From positions 1 to 64,000 of the forward strand of contig NZ_QRMP01000014.1 in NCBI RefSeq assembly GCF_003473295.1: a stretch of 64,000 bases of DNA, given 5' to 3'. This document shows positions 42,983-52,726 of the stretch, piece after piece. Made by a program: the position numbers and the translations under genes. Below the pieces are notes generated by a model that searched no databases, was not told the origin of the DNA, and saw nothing but the letters and a program-made list of their open reading frames with translations. This DNA comes from Parabacteroides sp. AM08-6 (GTDB lineage Bacteria > Bacteroidota > Bacteroidia > Bacteroidales > Tannerellaceae). How positions within the stretch are numbered: the stretch's first letter is position 1; every line of letters starts with the position of its first letter.

Positions 42983-44542
42983 ATGGAACTTATTCTCCCA
43001 ACCAAGCAAAACATATCCGAGCCGGTTGTTTTAGACACGAAGGTGCTGGTGGTAATCGGAGCCAACGGAGCCGGAAAAAGTTCGTTCGGCAGAAACTTGT
43101 ACGAACAATACAAAGAAAAATGTATTCGTATTTCAGGAATGCATTCTCTCTTCATCACCAGTGAAGAAAAAGATAGCCAGACAGAAGAAAACGAACTGGC
43201 ACGGCTTCAGTCCATGATTGCCGAACGTATCTTTATGCCGCGCATGTCGGAATACGAAAAACTAATCCTCCATCTGCAAACAGAAGAATTTGAAGCTGCC
43301 GTACAATATAAGGAAGATTGCAAGCTAACTCCCGACCTCCAACCTCCGGTAACAAAAATAGACCGCATACAAGCTATCTGGGAGAAAATGTTCCCACACA
43401 ACAGGCTTCTCCGGAAATCCGGTTTCATTGAATTAGTATCCAGAAGTCGTGACGGAAATTCCTACACGGCCGGGCGTATGAGTGACGGCGAAAAGTTAGT
43501 ATTCTATCTAATCGGGGCTGTATTATGTGCCCCACCCGATGCACTCCTTATTATCGAAGAGCCGGAAATATTGTTGCATGATTCCATCAAAAATCTTCTA
43601 TGGGACGAAATAGAAAACATGCGGCCGGATTGTACTTATGTCTATCTGACTCACGACATCGACTTTGCCGCTTCCCGTCAGGATAGCAAACGAATTTGGA
43701 TACGTTCTTACAATGCAGACGCGCGAATCTGGGATTACGAGCTGATAGAAAGCAACGACAGCTTCCCGGAAGAGGTCTACATGGAAATTCTGGGTAGCCG
43801 TAAGCCCATCCTCTTTATCGAAGGGACCGACAATAATAGTATAGACAGCCGCCTCTATCCGCTTATATTTCCCGACTATATGGTGAAACCGATGGGAGGT
43901 TGCCAGAAAGTAATCGAAACAACAAAAGCTTTTGCCCAACTGAAAGATTTCCATACGCTCGACTCAAAAGGGATTGTCGACCGCGACCGGCGCACACAAG
44001 GAGAAATCGATTATCTGCGCGAACAACACATATATGTACCGGATGTTGCCGAAGTAGAAAATCTCCTGCTTCTGGAACCCGTTATCAAAACCGTGGCCAA
44101 GCGACTGATGAAAGACCCGGAAAATATTTTTGCCCAAACGAAGGATAATATCATCAAGTTATTCCTGAAAGACCTGGAAAGCCAAGTCATCCTTCATGCC
44201 AAACACCGGGTTCGCAAGAAGCTGGAAACAACCGTCGACCGGAAAATCACGACAGTCGAACAGCTGACCGAACACGTGGAAAGTATCCGGGAGAATGTCC
44301 ACGTGGAGGAAATTTATAAGGGAATCAAAGAGAAATTCATACAGTATGCAGAAACAGGCGACTATAAAAACATCCTCCGCGTCTACAACCAGAAAGGCAT
44401 ACTGCCTCAATCCAGGCTCTGCAATTTATGCGGCATCAGTAACAAAGAAAGCTACTTGAACCTGATTCTTTGCATCCTGAAAGAAAACAAAGAAGATGCA
44501 GAGATTATCCGTTCTTCCATCAAAGAATCTTTAGGGACATAA
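42983..44542 (+). CDS. AAA ATPase fused to DUF4435 (OLD/PARIS-like)
   Basis: 519 residues from ATG 42983; the frame reaches 42938, but that lies in the proS terminator. Part 1 (to about 265): SMC/ABC-like ATPase with Walker A GANGAGKSS, signature-like RMSDGEKL, Walker B LLIIEEPE and H-loop YLTHD. Part 2 (about 275 to 400): TOPRIM-like DUF4435, with ILFIEGTDNN (Glu), GIVDRDRR (DxD) and DVAEVENLLL. The C-terminal remainder is helical. ATPase plus DUF4435 is the make-up of PARIS (AriA+AriB) and near OLD/Gabija nucleases. Alone, between proS and a glycosyltransferase, so a defence role is inference. Confidence 0.75.
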   Translation: MELILPTKQNISEPVVLDTKVLVVIGANGAGKSSFGRNLYEQYKEKCIRISGMHSLFITSEEKDSQTEENELARLQSMIAERIFMPRMSEYEKLILHLQTEEFEAAVQYKEDCKLTPDLQPPVTKIDRIQAIWEKMFPHNRLLRKSGFIELVSRSRDGNSYTAGRMSDGEKLVFYLIGAVLCAPPDALLIIEEPEILLHDSIKNLLWDEIENMRPDCTYVYLTHDIDFAASRQDSKRIWIRSYNADARIWDYELIESNDSFPEEVYMEILGSRKPILFIEGTDNNSIDSRLYPLIFPDYMVKPMGGCQKVIETTKAFAQLKDFHTLDSKGIVDRDRRTQGEIDYLREQHIYVPDVAEVENLLLLEPVIKTVAKRLMKDPENIFAQTKDNIIKLFLKDLESQVILHAKHRVRKKLETTVDRKITTVEQLTEHVESIRENVHVEEIYKGIKEKFIQYAETGDYKNILRVYNQKGILPQSRLCNLCGISNKESYLNLILCILKENKEDAEIIRSSIKESLGT

Positions 44543-44637
44543 AAAGTTTGAAAAAATGAAGAAAAAGTCCGTAAAAAATCGTTCTTTTGTGTTTTAAAAT
44601 AAACGAGTAAATGGGCCAAAGCCCTTCATTTTAGAAT

Positions 44638-46401
44638 ATGCGTACACCTACTCTTCAATATCTTTATCTGCAAAAGCCGGTAACGATGGTTATTATTATT
44701 TGTATCATATCCGTTCTTCCCTGGATTGGACTGGGAGACTTTTCAACCAAGGGAGAACCGAGAGAGGCAGCCGTCGCTATTTCGATGCTGGAGACAGGCA
44801 ATTGGGTCTTGCCGCAAGTTTATGCCAATGAATTTGCATACAAACCTCCTATGGCACATTGGTTGATGACTATTTTTTCTTATCCGCAAGGACATGTATC
44901 CGAATTCACATCGCGGCTGCCATCGACTTTAGCTTTTATTACGCTAATCGGATTCGTGCTCGTATTCTTCGGTAAGCGTATCAAGTTCCAGCAAGCTTTC
45001 ATAGCAACGTTGTTGCTGATAACCTGCGTTGAAATACACCGGGCGGCCATGACTACACGGGTGGATATGCTGCTGACTACTTTTATTGTCATCGGCCTGT
45101 TCCAACTATTCCGATGGGAGGATAAACTGGAATTAAAAGGATTGCCGGTTACAATACCTATATTATTGGGATGCGCGGTGTTGACCAAAGGCCCGGTAGG
45201 GATTATTTTACCTTTGTTCGTATTCGGCGTCTATCTGCTGATGTTGCGTAAATATTCGCTATTGGTCATATTCAAGGCTTTGTTATATTCCGGGGTATCG
45301 TCCTTATTCCTGCCGTTACTCTGGTATCTGGCCGCTTACAAACAGGGAGGCGAGCGTTTCCTTAATGTCGTACTGGCTGAAAACTTCGGCCGTTTCTTCC
45401 ATTTCGACACTCCGGGAGTCAACTATGATTTAGGGCATGAAAACGGAGTTTGGTACAACTTTATGACGCTTGCCGCCGGCTTCATCCCTTGGACGATATT
45501 TTTCTTTTTTACTTTGTTCGGACTCAAATTGCACAAACCGGATAAATCGTTCAAAGAAATAACGAAAGACTGTTGGGCCAATATCAGGGCAATGGAAAAG
45601 GAGAAGTTGTTCAGCTTGGTTGCACTCGTTTGCATCATTTTCTTCTATTCGATACCTTCCAGTAAAAGAAGCGTATACCTGATGCCGGCTTATCCGTTTA
45701 TCGCGATATTCCTGGCTCAATACACGCTTTATATTACGGAATACCGAACGAAAGTCACACGTATATTTGCGGCTTTTCTGGCATCAATCGTCGCAGTCGT
45801 GCTGATTGTGGTAAGTCTGACTATGACGGGAGTAATAGACCCGGTAGCTATCGCCGGCCAATATACCCAACGCCAGTCTACATTGGAGTCGGTAGCATTG
45901 GTTTCCAATATGTTTGCCTCTCCTGACTGGCTGACCATTTGTATCCTGATTATATTATTGGTCTTCTTAGCGACTGTCTATTACCAGATGTTCAAGAAAA
46001 TCAATATCAAGATTTTATATGCGACCATTGCGCTATCCTTTGCTATCAACCTGCTAATAGACGGAGCTGTCATGCGGGGTATACGTCAGGGAAGTTCATC
46101 GCGTCCTTTCGCTGAACAAGTGATGAAAGATTACCCGCTGAACGAAACCAACATGTATGTGATGAACAATCTGAAATGTTATTTGAACATGTATGGACTA
46201 AACTTCTATCTGGGCAACAAATTCCATAATTTTGAAGAAGAACAGCCTGCAGGCGGATATTTCTTTACAACCGGACGGGATTTTGAAACCGTACAAAAAA
46301 ATTATGGAGATAAGTACACATTCAGTCCGCTTACTTCCACAAAGAATGTGATTGCCGATGTACGTTATAAAATTATACTCTGCAGTTTCTCACGAAAGTA
46401 A
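44638..46401 (+). CDS. GT39/ArnT-like membrane glycosyltransferase
   Basis: 587 residues, about 11-13 membrane segments. The first periplasmic loop carries GEPREAAVAISMLETG and NEFAYKPPMAHW, the conserved D/E-R-E and K-P-P motifs of the PMT/ArnT family, which move a sugar from a polyprenyl phosphate carrier to lipid A or protein. Acceptor unknown. The last 100 residues form a soluble domain. Followed 6 bases later by an HAD gene, probably one operon. Confidence 0.88.
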   Translation: MRTPTLQYLYLQKPVTMVIIICIISVLPWIGLGDFSTKGEPREAAVAISMLETGNWVLPQVYANEFAYKPPMAHWLMTIFSYPQGHVSEFTSRLPSTLAFITLIGFVLVFFGKRIKFQQAFIATLLLITCVEIHRAAMTTRVDMLLTTFIVIGLFQLFRWEDKLELKGLPVTIPILLGCAVLTKGPVGIILPLFVFGVYLLMLRKYSLLVIFKALLYSGVSSLFLPLLWYLAAYKQGGERFLNVVLAENFGRFFHFDTPGVNYDLGHENGVWYNFMTLAAGFIPWTIFFFFTLFGLKLHKPDKSFKEITKDCWANIRAMEKEKLFSLVALVCIIFFYSIPSSKRSVYLMPAYPFIAIFLAQYTLYITEYRTKVTRIFAAFLASIVAVVLIVVSLTMTGVIDPVAIAGQYTQRQSTLESVALVSNMFASPDWLTICILIILLVFLATVYYQMFKKINIKILYATIALSFAINLLIDGAVMRGIRQGSSSRPFAEQVMKDYPLNETNMYVMNNLKCYLNMYGLNFYLGNKFHNFEEEQPAGGYFFTTGRDFETVQKNYGDKYTFSPLTSTKNVIADVRYKIILCSFSRK

Positions 46402-46407
46402 ATCATT

Positions 46408-47058
46408 ATGCTCAAACAATTGACACAACTAAAAACAGCGCTTTTCGACTTTGATGGTGTAATTGTCGATACAGAACCCATCTACGATATTTACTGGAAC
46501 GAAGCAGGTGAACGCTATGGCTTGGGTATAAAAAACTTCGCCTCTCATATCAAAGGCACGACATTACCTTATATTTTAGATAAATATTTCTCCGGTTATT
46601 CAGAAGAATTTAAGGAAATGGTGTTACGCGAATCAATGGAATTTGAAAGTCAAATGCCTTTTCCTCCTGTTCGCGGAGCTATGGATTTCATTCACCTGTT
46701 GAAAGACAATGGAGTTAAAACAGGTTTAGTCACCAGTTCGGATGATGTGAAAGTAAAACGCGCTTTTCACCTACTTCAGTTGGATAACCTTTTCGATACG
46801 GTTGTGACGGCAGACCGCATTACCCGGGGAAAACCAGACCCGATGTGCTACCTTCTTGCCGCCTCCGATTTGAAAGTTTCTCCTGCCGAATGTCTGGTAT
46901 TCGAAGATTCATTTGCCGGAGTACAAGCTGGGAGCAGTGCCGGTATGCGGGTAATCGGACTCAGTACGACCAATAGCCAAGAGTCTTTACAAGATAAAGT
47001 ATACAAAGTTATTCCCAACTTTGAAAACATAACCATCAATCAATATAAAGAGTGGTAG
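46408..47058 (+). CDS. HAD-superfamily hydrolase, beta-phosphoglucomutase-like
   Basis: 216 residues. Motif I FDFDGVIVDTEPIYD (nucleophile Asp), motif II SS in VTSSDDV, motif III GKPDPMCYL and motif IV VFEDSFAGVQAG. Cap domain inserted after motif I (four helices). The family includes sugar-phosphate phosphatases and mutases; substrate unknown. It ends 146 bases before rho, convergent. Confidence 0.9.
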   Translation: MLKQLTQLKTALFDFDGVIVDTEPIYDIYWNEAGERYGLGIKNFASHIKGTTLPYILDKYFSGYSEEFKEMVLRESMEFESQMPFPPVRGAMDFIHLLKDNGVKTGLVTSSDDVKVKRAFHLLQLDNLFDTVVTADRITRGKPDPMCYLLAASDLKVSPAECLVFEDSFAGVQAGSSAGMRVIGLSTTNSQESLQDKVYKVIPNFENITINQYKEW

Positions 47059-47140
47059 AGAAGTTTCATTTCTTTTCCGTTGTATGAAATAGAAAACAAC
47101 CGATAATATTTTCAGACAAGAAATCGAAGCTCTTAAAAGA

Positions 47141-47184
47141 AAGAAGGTCCATGTCGCCAATAGGCAATATAGACCTTCTTTTTA
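47141..47184. terminator. Hairpin terminator shared by HAD and rho genes
   Basis: AAGAAGGTC (47141-47149) and GACCTTCTT (47172-47180) with TTTT after it on the plus strand, and A-runs before; serves the convergent pair. Confidence 0.7.
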
Positions 47185-47204
47185 TTATATTATAATGGAA
47201 CTGA

Positions 47205-49232
47205 TTATCCGTTCATAGATGCGAGGAATTCCATATTGTCGAAAGTTTGTTCCATACGTTTCTTGACAAATTCCATTGCTTCGATGGAGTTCATATCCGA
47301 CAAGTATTTGCGAAGCACCCACATACGATTCAATGTACTTTCATCCTGCAATAAATCGTCGCGACGAGTACTGGAAGCCATAATATCCACAGCCGGATAG
47401 ATACGCTTGTTTGATAATTTGCGGTCGAGCTGCAACTCCATGTTACCAGTGCCTTTGAATTCTTCAAAGATAACATCATCCATCTTCGAACCTGTTTCCG
47501 TCAAAGCTGTTGCCAAGATAGTCAAGCTACCCCCATTCTCTATATTACGGGCAGCACCGAAGAAACGTTTAGGTTTCTGTAATGCATTGGCATCCACACC
47601 TCCTGAAAGTACTTTCCCGGAAGCTGGTTGTACTGTATTGTATGCGCGTGCCAGACGCGTGATTGAATCAAGCAGGATTACTACATCGTGGCCACACTCT
47701 ACCATGCGTTTAGCCTTATTCAATACAATTTCAGCTATTTTCACATGGCGTTCGGCCGGTTCGTCGAAAGTAGAAGCAATTACTTCAGCATCAACGCTAC
47801 GAGCCATATCGGTTACTTCTTCAGGGCGTTCATCAATCAACAAAATAATCATGTAAACTTCCGGATGATTGGCTGCAATTGCATTAGCGATATCCTTTAG
47901 CAACATTGTTTTACCAGTCTTGGGTTGAGCAACAATCAGGCCGCGCTGTCCTTTCCCTATCGGTGAGAAGAGATCGACTACACGTACAGATATATTATCG
48001 TAAACTTTGGCTGATTTGCGGGCGGTCAACATAAACTTTTCGTCTGGGAAAAGCGGAGTCAGATGATCAAACGGGACACGGTCGCGTACTTCTTCGGGAG
48101 TACGGCCATTGATTTTGTCAACCTTTACCAACGGGAAATATTTTTCGCCTTCTTTCGGCGGACGGATAGACCCTTCTACTACATCACCCGTCTTCAAACC
48201 AAACAGCTTGATTTGCGACTGTGATACATAGATATCATCCGGAGAGGTCAGATAGTTATAATCTGACGAACGCAGGAAGCCGTAACCATCAGGCATCATC
48301 TCCAACACACCTGTGCCAATCAAAATACCGTCAAATTCATATGGCTTCTCCTGAGGAGCATTATTGTTTTGATTATTACGTTGATTATTATGGTTGTTCT
48401 GTCGATTATTGTTCTGCCGAGCATTATTTTGTTGCGGAGCATTACTCGGTTCATTTTGTACCTGAACTTTCGATTCCGGCTTTGAGGAAGAGAAGGGGAA
48501 AAGTTGGTCGAGCACAGACTTCGTATCCGGATGTCTGAATACAACCCGTTTCGGTTCTTCTTCTGCCGGAGGGGTTGTCGGTATTTCCGGAGCAATCGGT
48601 TCCACCGCGACTTCAGGAAGCTCTTCAAAAGGAAGTTCTGATGTTTCAACCTCAGCAACAACCGGTGGAAGCAATGGCTTCTCTACTCTCTTGATTACTT
48701 TTTTTATTGGTTTCTCCACCGGAGTCTTTTCCTCCGGAACAACAGTTTCAGTTACAACCGGAGCATTCGCGGATACCGGGGCATTTGCAGAAACAGGAAC
48801 ATTTGCCGATACCGGAGCGTCAGTCTTTGTTACGACAACTTCATTTGTGTCAGCAGTCGGAACAGCAGCGCCTGCAACTTTCTCTTTCTTATCGATACGA
48901 GTCCGTCTCTTACGTTCCGGTTGTTCTTTAGGTTCGACTACAGGTTCGCCAGGAACATCAGCCGTAGCTATTTTTGTTTTACTTTCGGCTTTTTCAGCTT
49001 TTGGGGCTGTAGCTTTCGGTGTTCTCTTTGCCCTGGTCTGCTTTTCCTTTTTTTGTTCCTTCTCCTTTTCAGCATGAATTCCGGCATACGAAATAGCCTG
49101 TTCGTCAAGAATCCGATAAACAAGTTCTTCTTTTTTCAAAGAAGTCACTTTTTTTATACCTAACTCTTCCGCTATACTCTGCAATTCAGGAAGGAGTTTT
49201 TCATTTAGTTCTAGAATGTTATATTTTTGCAT
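47205..49232 (-). CDS. rho: Transcription termination factor Rho with long N-terminal insertion
   Basis: 675 residues, against about 420 in E. coli. Residues 1-45 are the usual N-terminal domain ([19 protein letters not shown]). Residues about 60-300 are an added low-complexity region: Lys/Glu-rich, then imperfect repeats of PVSANAP, then a Glu/Pro-rich part and an Asn/Gln-rich stretch ([12 protein letters not shown]...). The core follows: RNA site [12 protein letters not shown], Walker A AQPKTGKT, and [13 protein letters not shown]. In B. thetaiotaomicron a similar disordered region makes Rho condense. The leader of about 156 bases may support autoregulation. Confidence 0.95.
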   Translation of the reverse strand: MQKYNILELNEKLLPELQSIAEELGIKKVTSLKKEELVYRILDEQAISYAGIHAEKEKEQKKEKQTRAKRTPKATAPKAEKAESKTKIATADVPGEPVVEPKEQPERKRRTRIDKKEKVAGAAVPTADTNEVVVTKTDAPVSANVPVSANAPVSANAPVVTETVVPEEKTPVEKPIKKVIKRVEKPLLPPVVAEVETSELPFEELPEVAVEPIAPEIPTTPPAEEEPKRVVFRHPDTKSVLDQLFPFSSSKPESKVQVQNEPSNAPQQNNARQNNNRQNNHNNQRNNQNNNAPQEKPYEFDGILIGTGVLEMMPDGYGFLRSSDYNYLTSPDDIYVSQSQIKLFGLKTGDVVEGSIRPPKEGEKYFPLVKVDKINGRTPEEVRDRVPFDHLTPLFPDEKFMLTARKSAKVYDNISVRVVDLFSPIGKGQRGLIVAQPKTGKTMLLKDIANAIAANHPEVYMIILLIDERPEEVTDMARSVDAEVIASTFDEPAERHVKIAEIVLNKAKRMVECGHDVVILLDSITRLARAYNTVQPASGKVLSGGVDANALQKPKRFFGAARNIENGGSLTILATALTETGSKMDDVIFEEFKGTGNMELQLDRKLSNKRIYPAVDIMASSTRRDDLLQDESTLNRMWVLRKYLSDMNSIEAMEFVKKRMEQTFDNMEFLASMNG

Positions 49233-49394
49233 AATGCGAAGTAAATAAAATAAATGGTGTAGACACGGCTAAGACTGCACGTGAAAACGCCCTCATTGTA
49301 TCTTTAAATTTGATAATTAATATTTTTCTTATGAAAACCGGATTGTTCAGCTAATATGATTAATTAGTGATACATCAGCGGAGTGAAATCTTTG

Positions 49395-49423
49395 CAAATG
49401 TAAGAATATTTTCACACACTCAA
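49395..49423 (-). promoter_or_regulatory. Promoter of rho
   Basis: On the minus strand: TTG (49423-49421), 18 bases, TACATTTG (49402-49395). The -33 part lies in the last codons of tilS. Start near 49388, giving an untranslated leader of about 156 bases. Confidence 0.6.
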
Positions 49424-50746
49424 TACTTTTGTCGGAAAAAAATTCACAACTAACACGTTTTTAGTTGCTTTATCAATACAAAAGCGGTTATCCGGACGTT
49501 CTCCTACAATCCACAGAATATCATCGCCACTACAAAGTAACCAGATTCGTTCTTTATCCAAACGGCTAAACTTACGGTCCGAAAAATAATCGCTCAGCTT
49601 TTTACGTCCTTTCATGCCAAAAGGGATAAACCAATCTCCTTCTTTCCAAGTCCGCAATATAAGAGGAAATCTTAGCTTATCATAGTCTAAATAGGCTATA
49701 TTTTTATCTTTCCGAATACAGAAGTCTTCAGTTATAACAACTTTGTCGAAAGATAGTTCAACAGGTCCTTCCCATTTTTCCTCATCTCCCGACAAGACAT
49801 ATTCGCAAACAGATTCTTTTTCCACGGAAGACAAAAGAAGGCATTTCCTATCCTTCACCAACCGATGAGTCGAAGAATAAAAAATTTTACCGGATTCTTT
49901 CGAGAGAGCTGAATAAATATCATTTGCAATAACCGGACTGAAATCATAAGGTTTCAGCAATTCATATAGAATAGTTTCCGGTGAAGGATAACACATCAGA
50001 GCTTCGATAGAAATACGATTCCCTGAAAGGACAACTTCTCTCCTGGCTTGTTCCACCACATACAAATAAATGTTTTCGGCAGCACTCAGATGATCCGAAG
50101 TACGGGCAATAGCCGTTTTGACCGCAGGATTTATCTCTTCCAGCAAAGGAAGTACACGGAGACGGATAAAGTTACGAGTGTAGTCATCGGAAAGATTTGT
50201 ACTATCCGTTATATAAGAGATATGCCGGACAGTAAGCCAATCCAAGATTTCATTACGGCTGACAGATAACAAAGGGCGCACCACATAGCCGTTCTTCGGA
50301 CGGATTCCGCTTAAACCGCGAATACCGGTCCCGCGTACCAGATTCATCAACAGGGTTTCAACGCTATCATCCCGATGATGGGCCACAGCAATCGCTTGTG
50401 CTCCCAATGCCAAACGCTGTTCTTCGAACCAGTTATAACGCAATTCACGAGCAGCCATTTCGATGGAAATATGTCGCTCCGCTGCATATTGTCCGGTATT
50501 GAAATCGGCCTTCAGGAACGGAACACCCAAGTCGCAGGCATAATCTGCAGTGAACTGCTCATCACGCAAGGACTCATCTCCCCGAAGATGGAAATTACAG
50601 TGTGCCGCAATACAGGAATAGCCCAACTTCACCAAAATGGTGAGTAAGGCTATTGAATCTGCTCCGCCGCTTACTCCGACCAGCACAGGACGGTTTTCCG
50701 TAAGCAACTGATATTTTTCTATATATGCACGGACAAGGTCGCGCAT
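49412..50746 (-). CDS. tilS: tRNA(Ile)-lysidine synthase
   Basis: 444 residues. PP-loop GVSGGADSIALL (SGGxDS) near the N-terminus, HCNFHLRGDES, AVAHHRDDSVETLLMNLVRGTG. It changes C34 of the CAU-anticodon tRNA-Ile to lysidine with ATP. The C-terminal domain (TilS_C, about 370-440) is present, so it is the long form. It follows the zinc-ribbon gene by 4 bases. Confidence 0.93.
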   Translation of the reverse strand: MRDLVRAYIEKYQLLTENRPVLVGVSGGADSIALLTILVKLGYSCIAAHCNFHLRGDESLRDEQFTADYACDLGVPFLKADFNTGQYAAERHISIEMAARELRYNWFEEQRLALGAQAIAVAHHRDDSVETLLMNLVRGTGIRGLSGIRPKNGYVVRPLLSVSRNEILDWLTVRHISYITDSTNLSDDYTRNFIRLRVLPLLEEINPAVKTAIARTSDHLSAAENIYLYVVEQARREVVLSGNRISIEALMCYPSPETILYELLKPYDFSPVIANDIYSALSKESGKIFYSSTHRLVKDRKCLLLSSVEKESVCEYVLSGDEEKWEGPVELSFDKVVITEDFCIRKDKNIAYLDYDKLRFPLILRTWKEGDWFIPFGMKGRKKLSDYFSDRKFSRLDKERIWLLCSGDDILWIVGERPDNRFCIDKATKNVLVVNFFPTKVLSV

Positions 50747-50750
50747 ACAT

Positions 50751-51515
50751 TTATTCTTCTACACCTGCCAGTTCAGGGTCTATCATGATACGACCACAAT
50801 ACTCGCAAACGATAACTTTCTTACGCATCTTAATATCCATCTGCTTCTGAGGTGGAATTTTATTGAAACAACCACCGCAGGCACCACGCTGTACATAAAC
50901 TACAGCCAAACCATTACGCGCACCTTTACGGATACGTTTGAAAGCTGTCAACAGACGCGGTTCGATATTCGCTTCCAGTTTTTTTGCTTTTTCGCGCAAT
51001 TTTTCTTCATCCTGCTTGGTTTCAGAAATAATCTGTTCCAATTCTCCCTGCTTCTGAACCAGGTCAGCCTTACGTCCGTCCAGACGTTCAGTCAATTCTG
51101 CAATCTCATCTTTCTTCTGATTGACAGCTTCGCCGAACTCACGTATTTTCTTCTCTGAAAATTCGATTTCCAATCCCTGGAATTCGATTTCTTTGGAAAG
51201 GTTGTCAAATTCACGGTTGTTGCGGACATTATCCAGCTGGGTCTTATATTTTTCAATCAACCGGGTAGATTCCGTAATTCTGTGTTTCTGTTCCACGACA
51301 GCGTTTTCAAAATCCACAATCTCCGACTGATAGTTCTGGAGACGTGTTTCCAGACCGGCAATTTCATCTTCAAGGTCTTGTACTTCCAAAGGAAGTTCGC
51401 CGCGAAGCGTCTTGATTTTATCAATTTCGGTCATCATCGTCTGAAGCTGATACAGTGTCGAGAGCTTTTCTTCAACCGTAATCTCTTTTTCAGCTGATTG
51501 TTTATCTGTAGCCAT
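50751..51515 (-). CDS. Coiled-coil C4 zinc-ribbon protein (DUF164/CT398 type)
   Basis: 254 residues. Residues about 15-185 form a long coiled coil. The end is a C4 zinc ribbon: GACGGCFNKIPPQ and VICEY-type CEYCGRIMID (CxxC ... CxxC). Family members may work with rRNA or the flagellar/secretory machinery in other phyla; role here unknown, though it is a fixed neighbour of the Nif3 gene in many bacteria, including here (1-base gap). Confidence 0.85.
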   Translation of the reverse strand: MATDKQSAEKEITVEEKLSTLYQLQTMMTEIDKIKTLRGELPLEVQDLEDEIAGLETRLQNYQSEIVDFENAVVEQKHRITESTRLIEKYKTQLDNVRNNREFDNLSKEIEFQGLEIEFSEKKIREFGEAVNQKKDEIAELTERLDGRKADLVQKQGELEQIISETKQDEEKLREKAKKLEANIEPRLLTAFKRIRKGARNGLAVVYVQRGACGGCFNKIPPQKQMDIKMRKKVIVCEYCGRIMIDPELAGVEE

Positions 51516-51516
51516 T

Positions 51517-52614
51517 CTATAAATATTTTACGGGGTTTGAATTAACATTCGAAAAATGTACGGCAAAGGTAGGGAATTTTTTCGATATTATGTTATAAAA
51601 TATATCTTTTGTACAGACTTCACTTTCGTAATGTCCGATAACAGCGAGCAAAATGCGGTCTTCCACATCATAGAAATCATTGTAACGGGCCTCTCCGGTA
51701 ATGAAAACATCTGCGCCATAATTAATTGCATCCTTGATGAGAAAAGCGCCACTACCTCCACATATAGCAACTTCGCGTATCTGTTTGCCGGTCAGAGGTG
51801 AATGTTTGACACAGCCAACTTGGAAAAGCCCCTTGATGCGTTGTAAGAAAGTCAGTTCATCTTCGCCTTCAGGTAATTCTCCGACCACACCAGAACCAGC
51901 TTGTTCCCAAGTGTTATCAAGCGGATAAAAATCGAATACCGGCTCTTCGTAAGGATGCACGGAAAGAAGGGCACGAGTGACAGTTGCTTTTTTAAAAGCC
52001 AGCAGAATTGTTTCGATACGCGTTTCGTTTTCAAAATGCAGTTCGCCAATCTCACCACAGAATGGATGGCAACTTTCATTTGCACGGAAAGTACCCTCTC
52101 CTTGCAGGTTGAAACTACATGAATCATAATTTCCAATCGAACCCGCACCCGCGTTAAACAAGGTGTTGCGCATCAGTTCGGAGTATGCTTCGGGAACAAA
52201 AGTGACAAGTTTCAGCAGAGTCCCTTTCTGTGGACTCAGGATACGGACATTTTGCAAACCGATAAGTTCAGCCAAACGGTAATTAACACCACCCGCTGCA
52301 TTATCGAGGTTAGTATGAGCGGCATAAACAACTAAGTCATATTTACACGCTTTCATCATACAACGTTCGATATAAGTGGAGCCTGTCAACGATTTAAATG
52401 ATTTGAAAGCTAAAGGATGATGAGAGATAATCAGATTACACTCCCGTTCGATAGCCTCGTCTATCACCTCTTCAGTTACATCCAGGCAAAGCAGTACACC
52501 GGTCGCATACTGGTTCACATTCCCCACCTGTACACCGGCATTATCGAAACTCTCTTGCAATGGCAGGGGAGCATATTGTTCGATTTCTTTCAGTATTTCT
52601 TTAATTTTTAGCAT
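51517..52614 (-). CDS. Nif3-like dinuclear metal protein (YbgI/YqfO family)
   Basis: 365 residues from ATG 52614; longer than E. coli YbgI (247) because of a PII-like insert (about 125-230), as in YqfO. Metal residues: LIISHHPLAFK (HH), AAHTNLDNAAGG and VIGHYESE. It forms hexameric rings; proposed GTP cyclohydrolase-like activity is not settled. Confidence 0.9.
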   Translation of the reverse strand: MLKIKEILKEIEQYAPLPLQESFDNAGVQVGNVNQYATGVLLCLDVTEEVIDEAIERECNLIISHHPLAFKSFKSLTGSTYIERCMMKACKYDLVVYAAHTNLDNAAGGVNYRLAELIGLQNVRILSPQKGTLLKLVTFVPEAYSELMRNTLFNAGAGSIGNYDSCSFNLQGEGTFRANESCHPFCGEIGELHFENETRIETILLAFKKATVTRALLSVHPYEEPVFDFYPLDNTWEQAGSGVVGELPEGEDELTFLQRIKGLFQVGCVKHSPLTGKQIREVAICGGSGAFLIKDAINYGADVFITGEARYNDFYDVEDRILLAVIGHYESEVCTKDIFYNIISKKFPTFAVHFSNVNSNPVKYL

Positions 52615-52649
52615 CTCATCATCTATCCCAAAAAGAACCAAGGTCTTAA

Positions 52650-52701
52650 CATTTCAAAACATAGGTGTTTTTTAAATGCAAAACATATATGCTTTGAAAT
52701 G
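52650..52701. repeat. Inverted repeat between aspS and the Nif3 gene
   Basis: CATTTCAAAACATA and TATGCTTTGAAATG (13 of 14 paired) with 24 bases between. A terminator of aspS without a T-run, or an operator; unsure. Confidence 0.45.
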
Positions 52702-52726
52702 GACCCTTGTTTATATTGTTTTCGAA

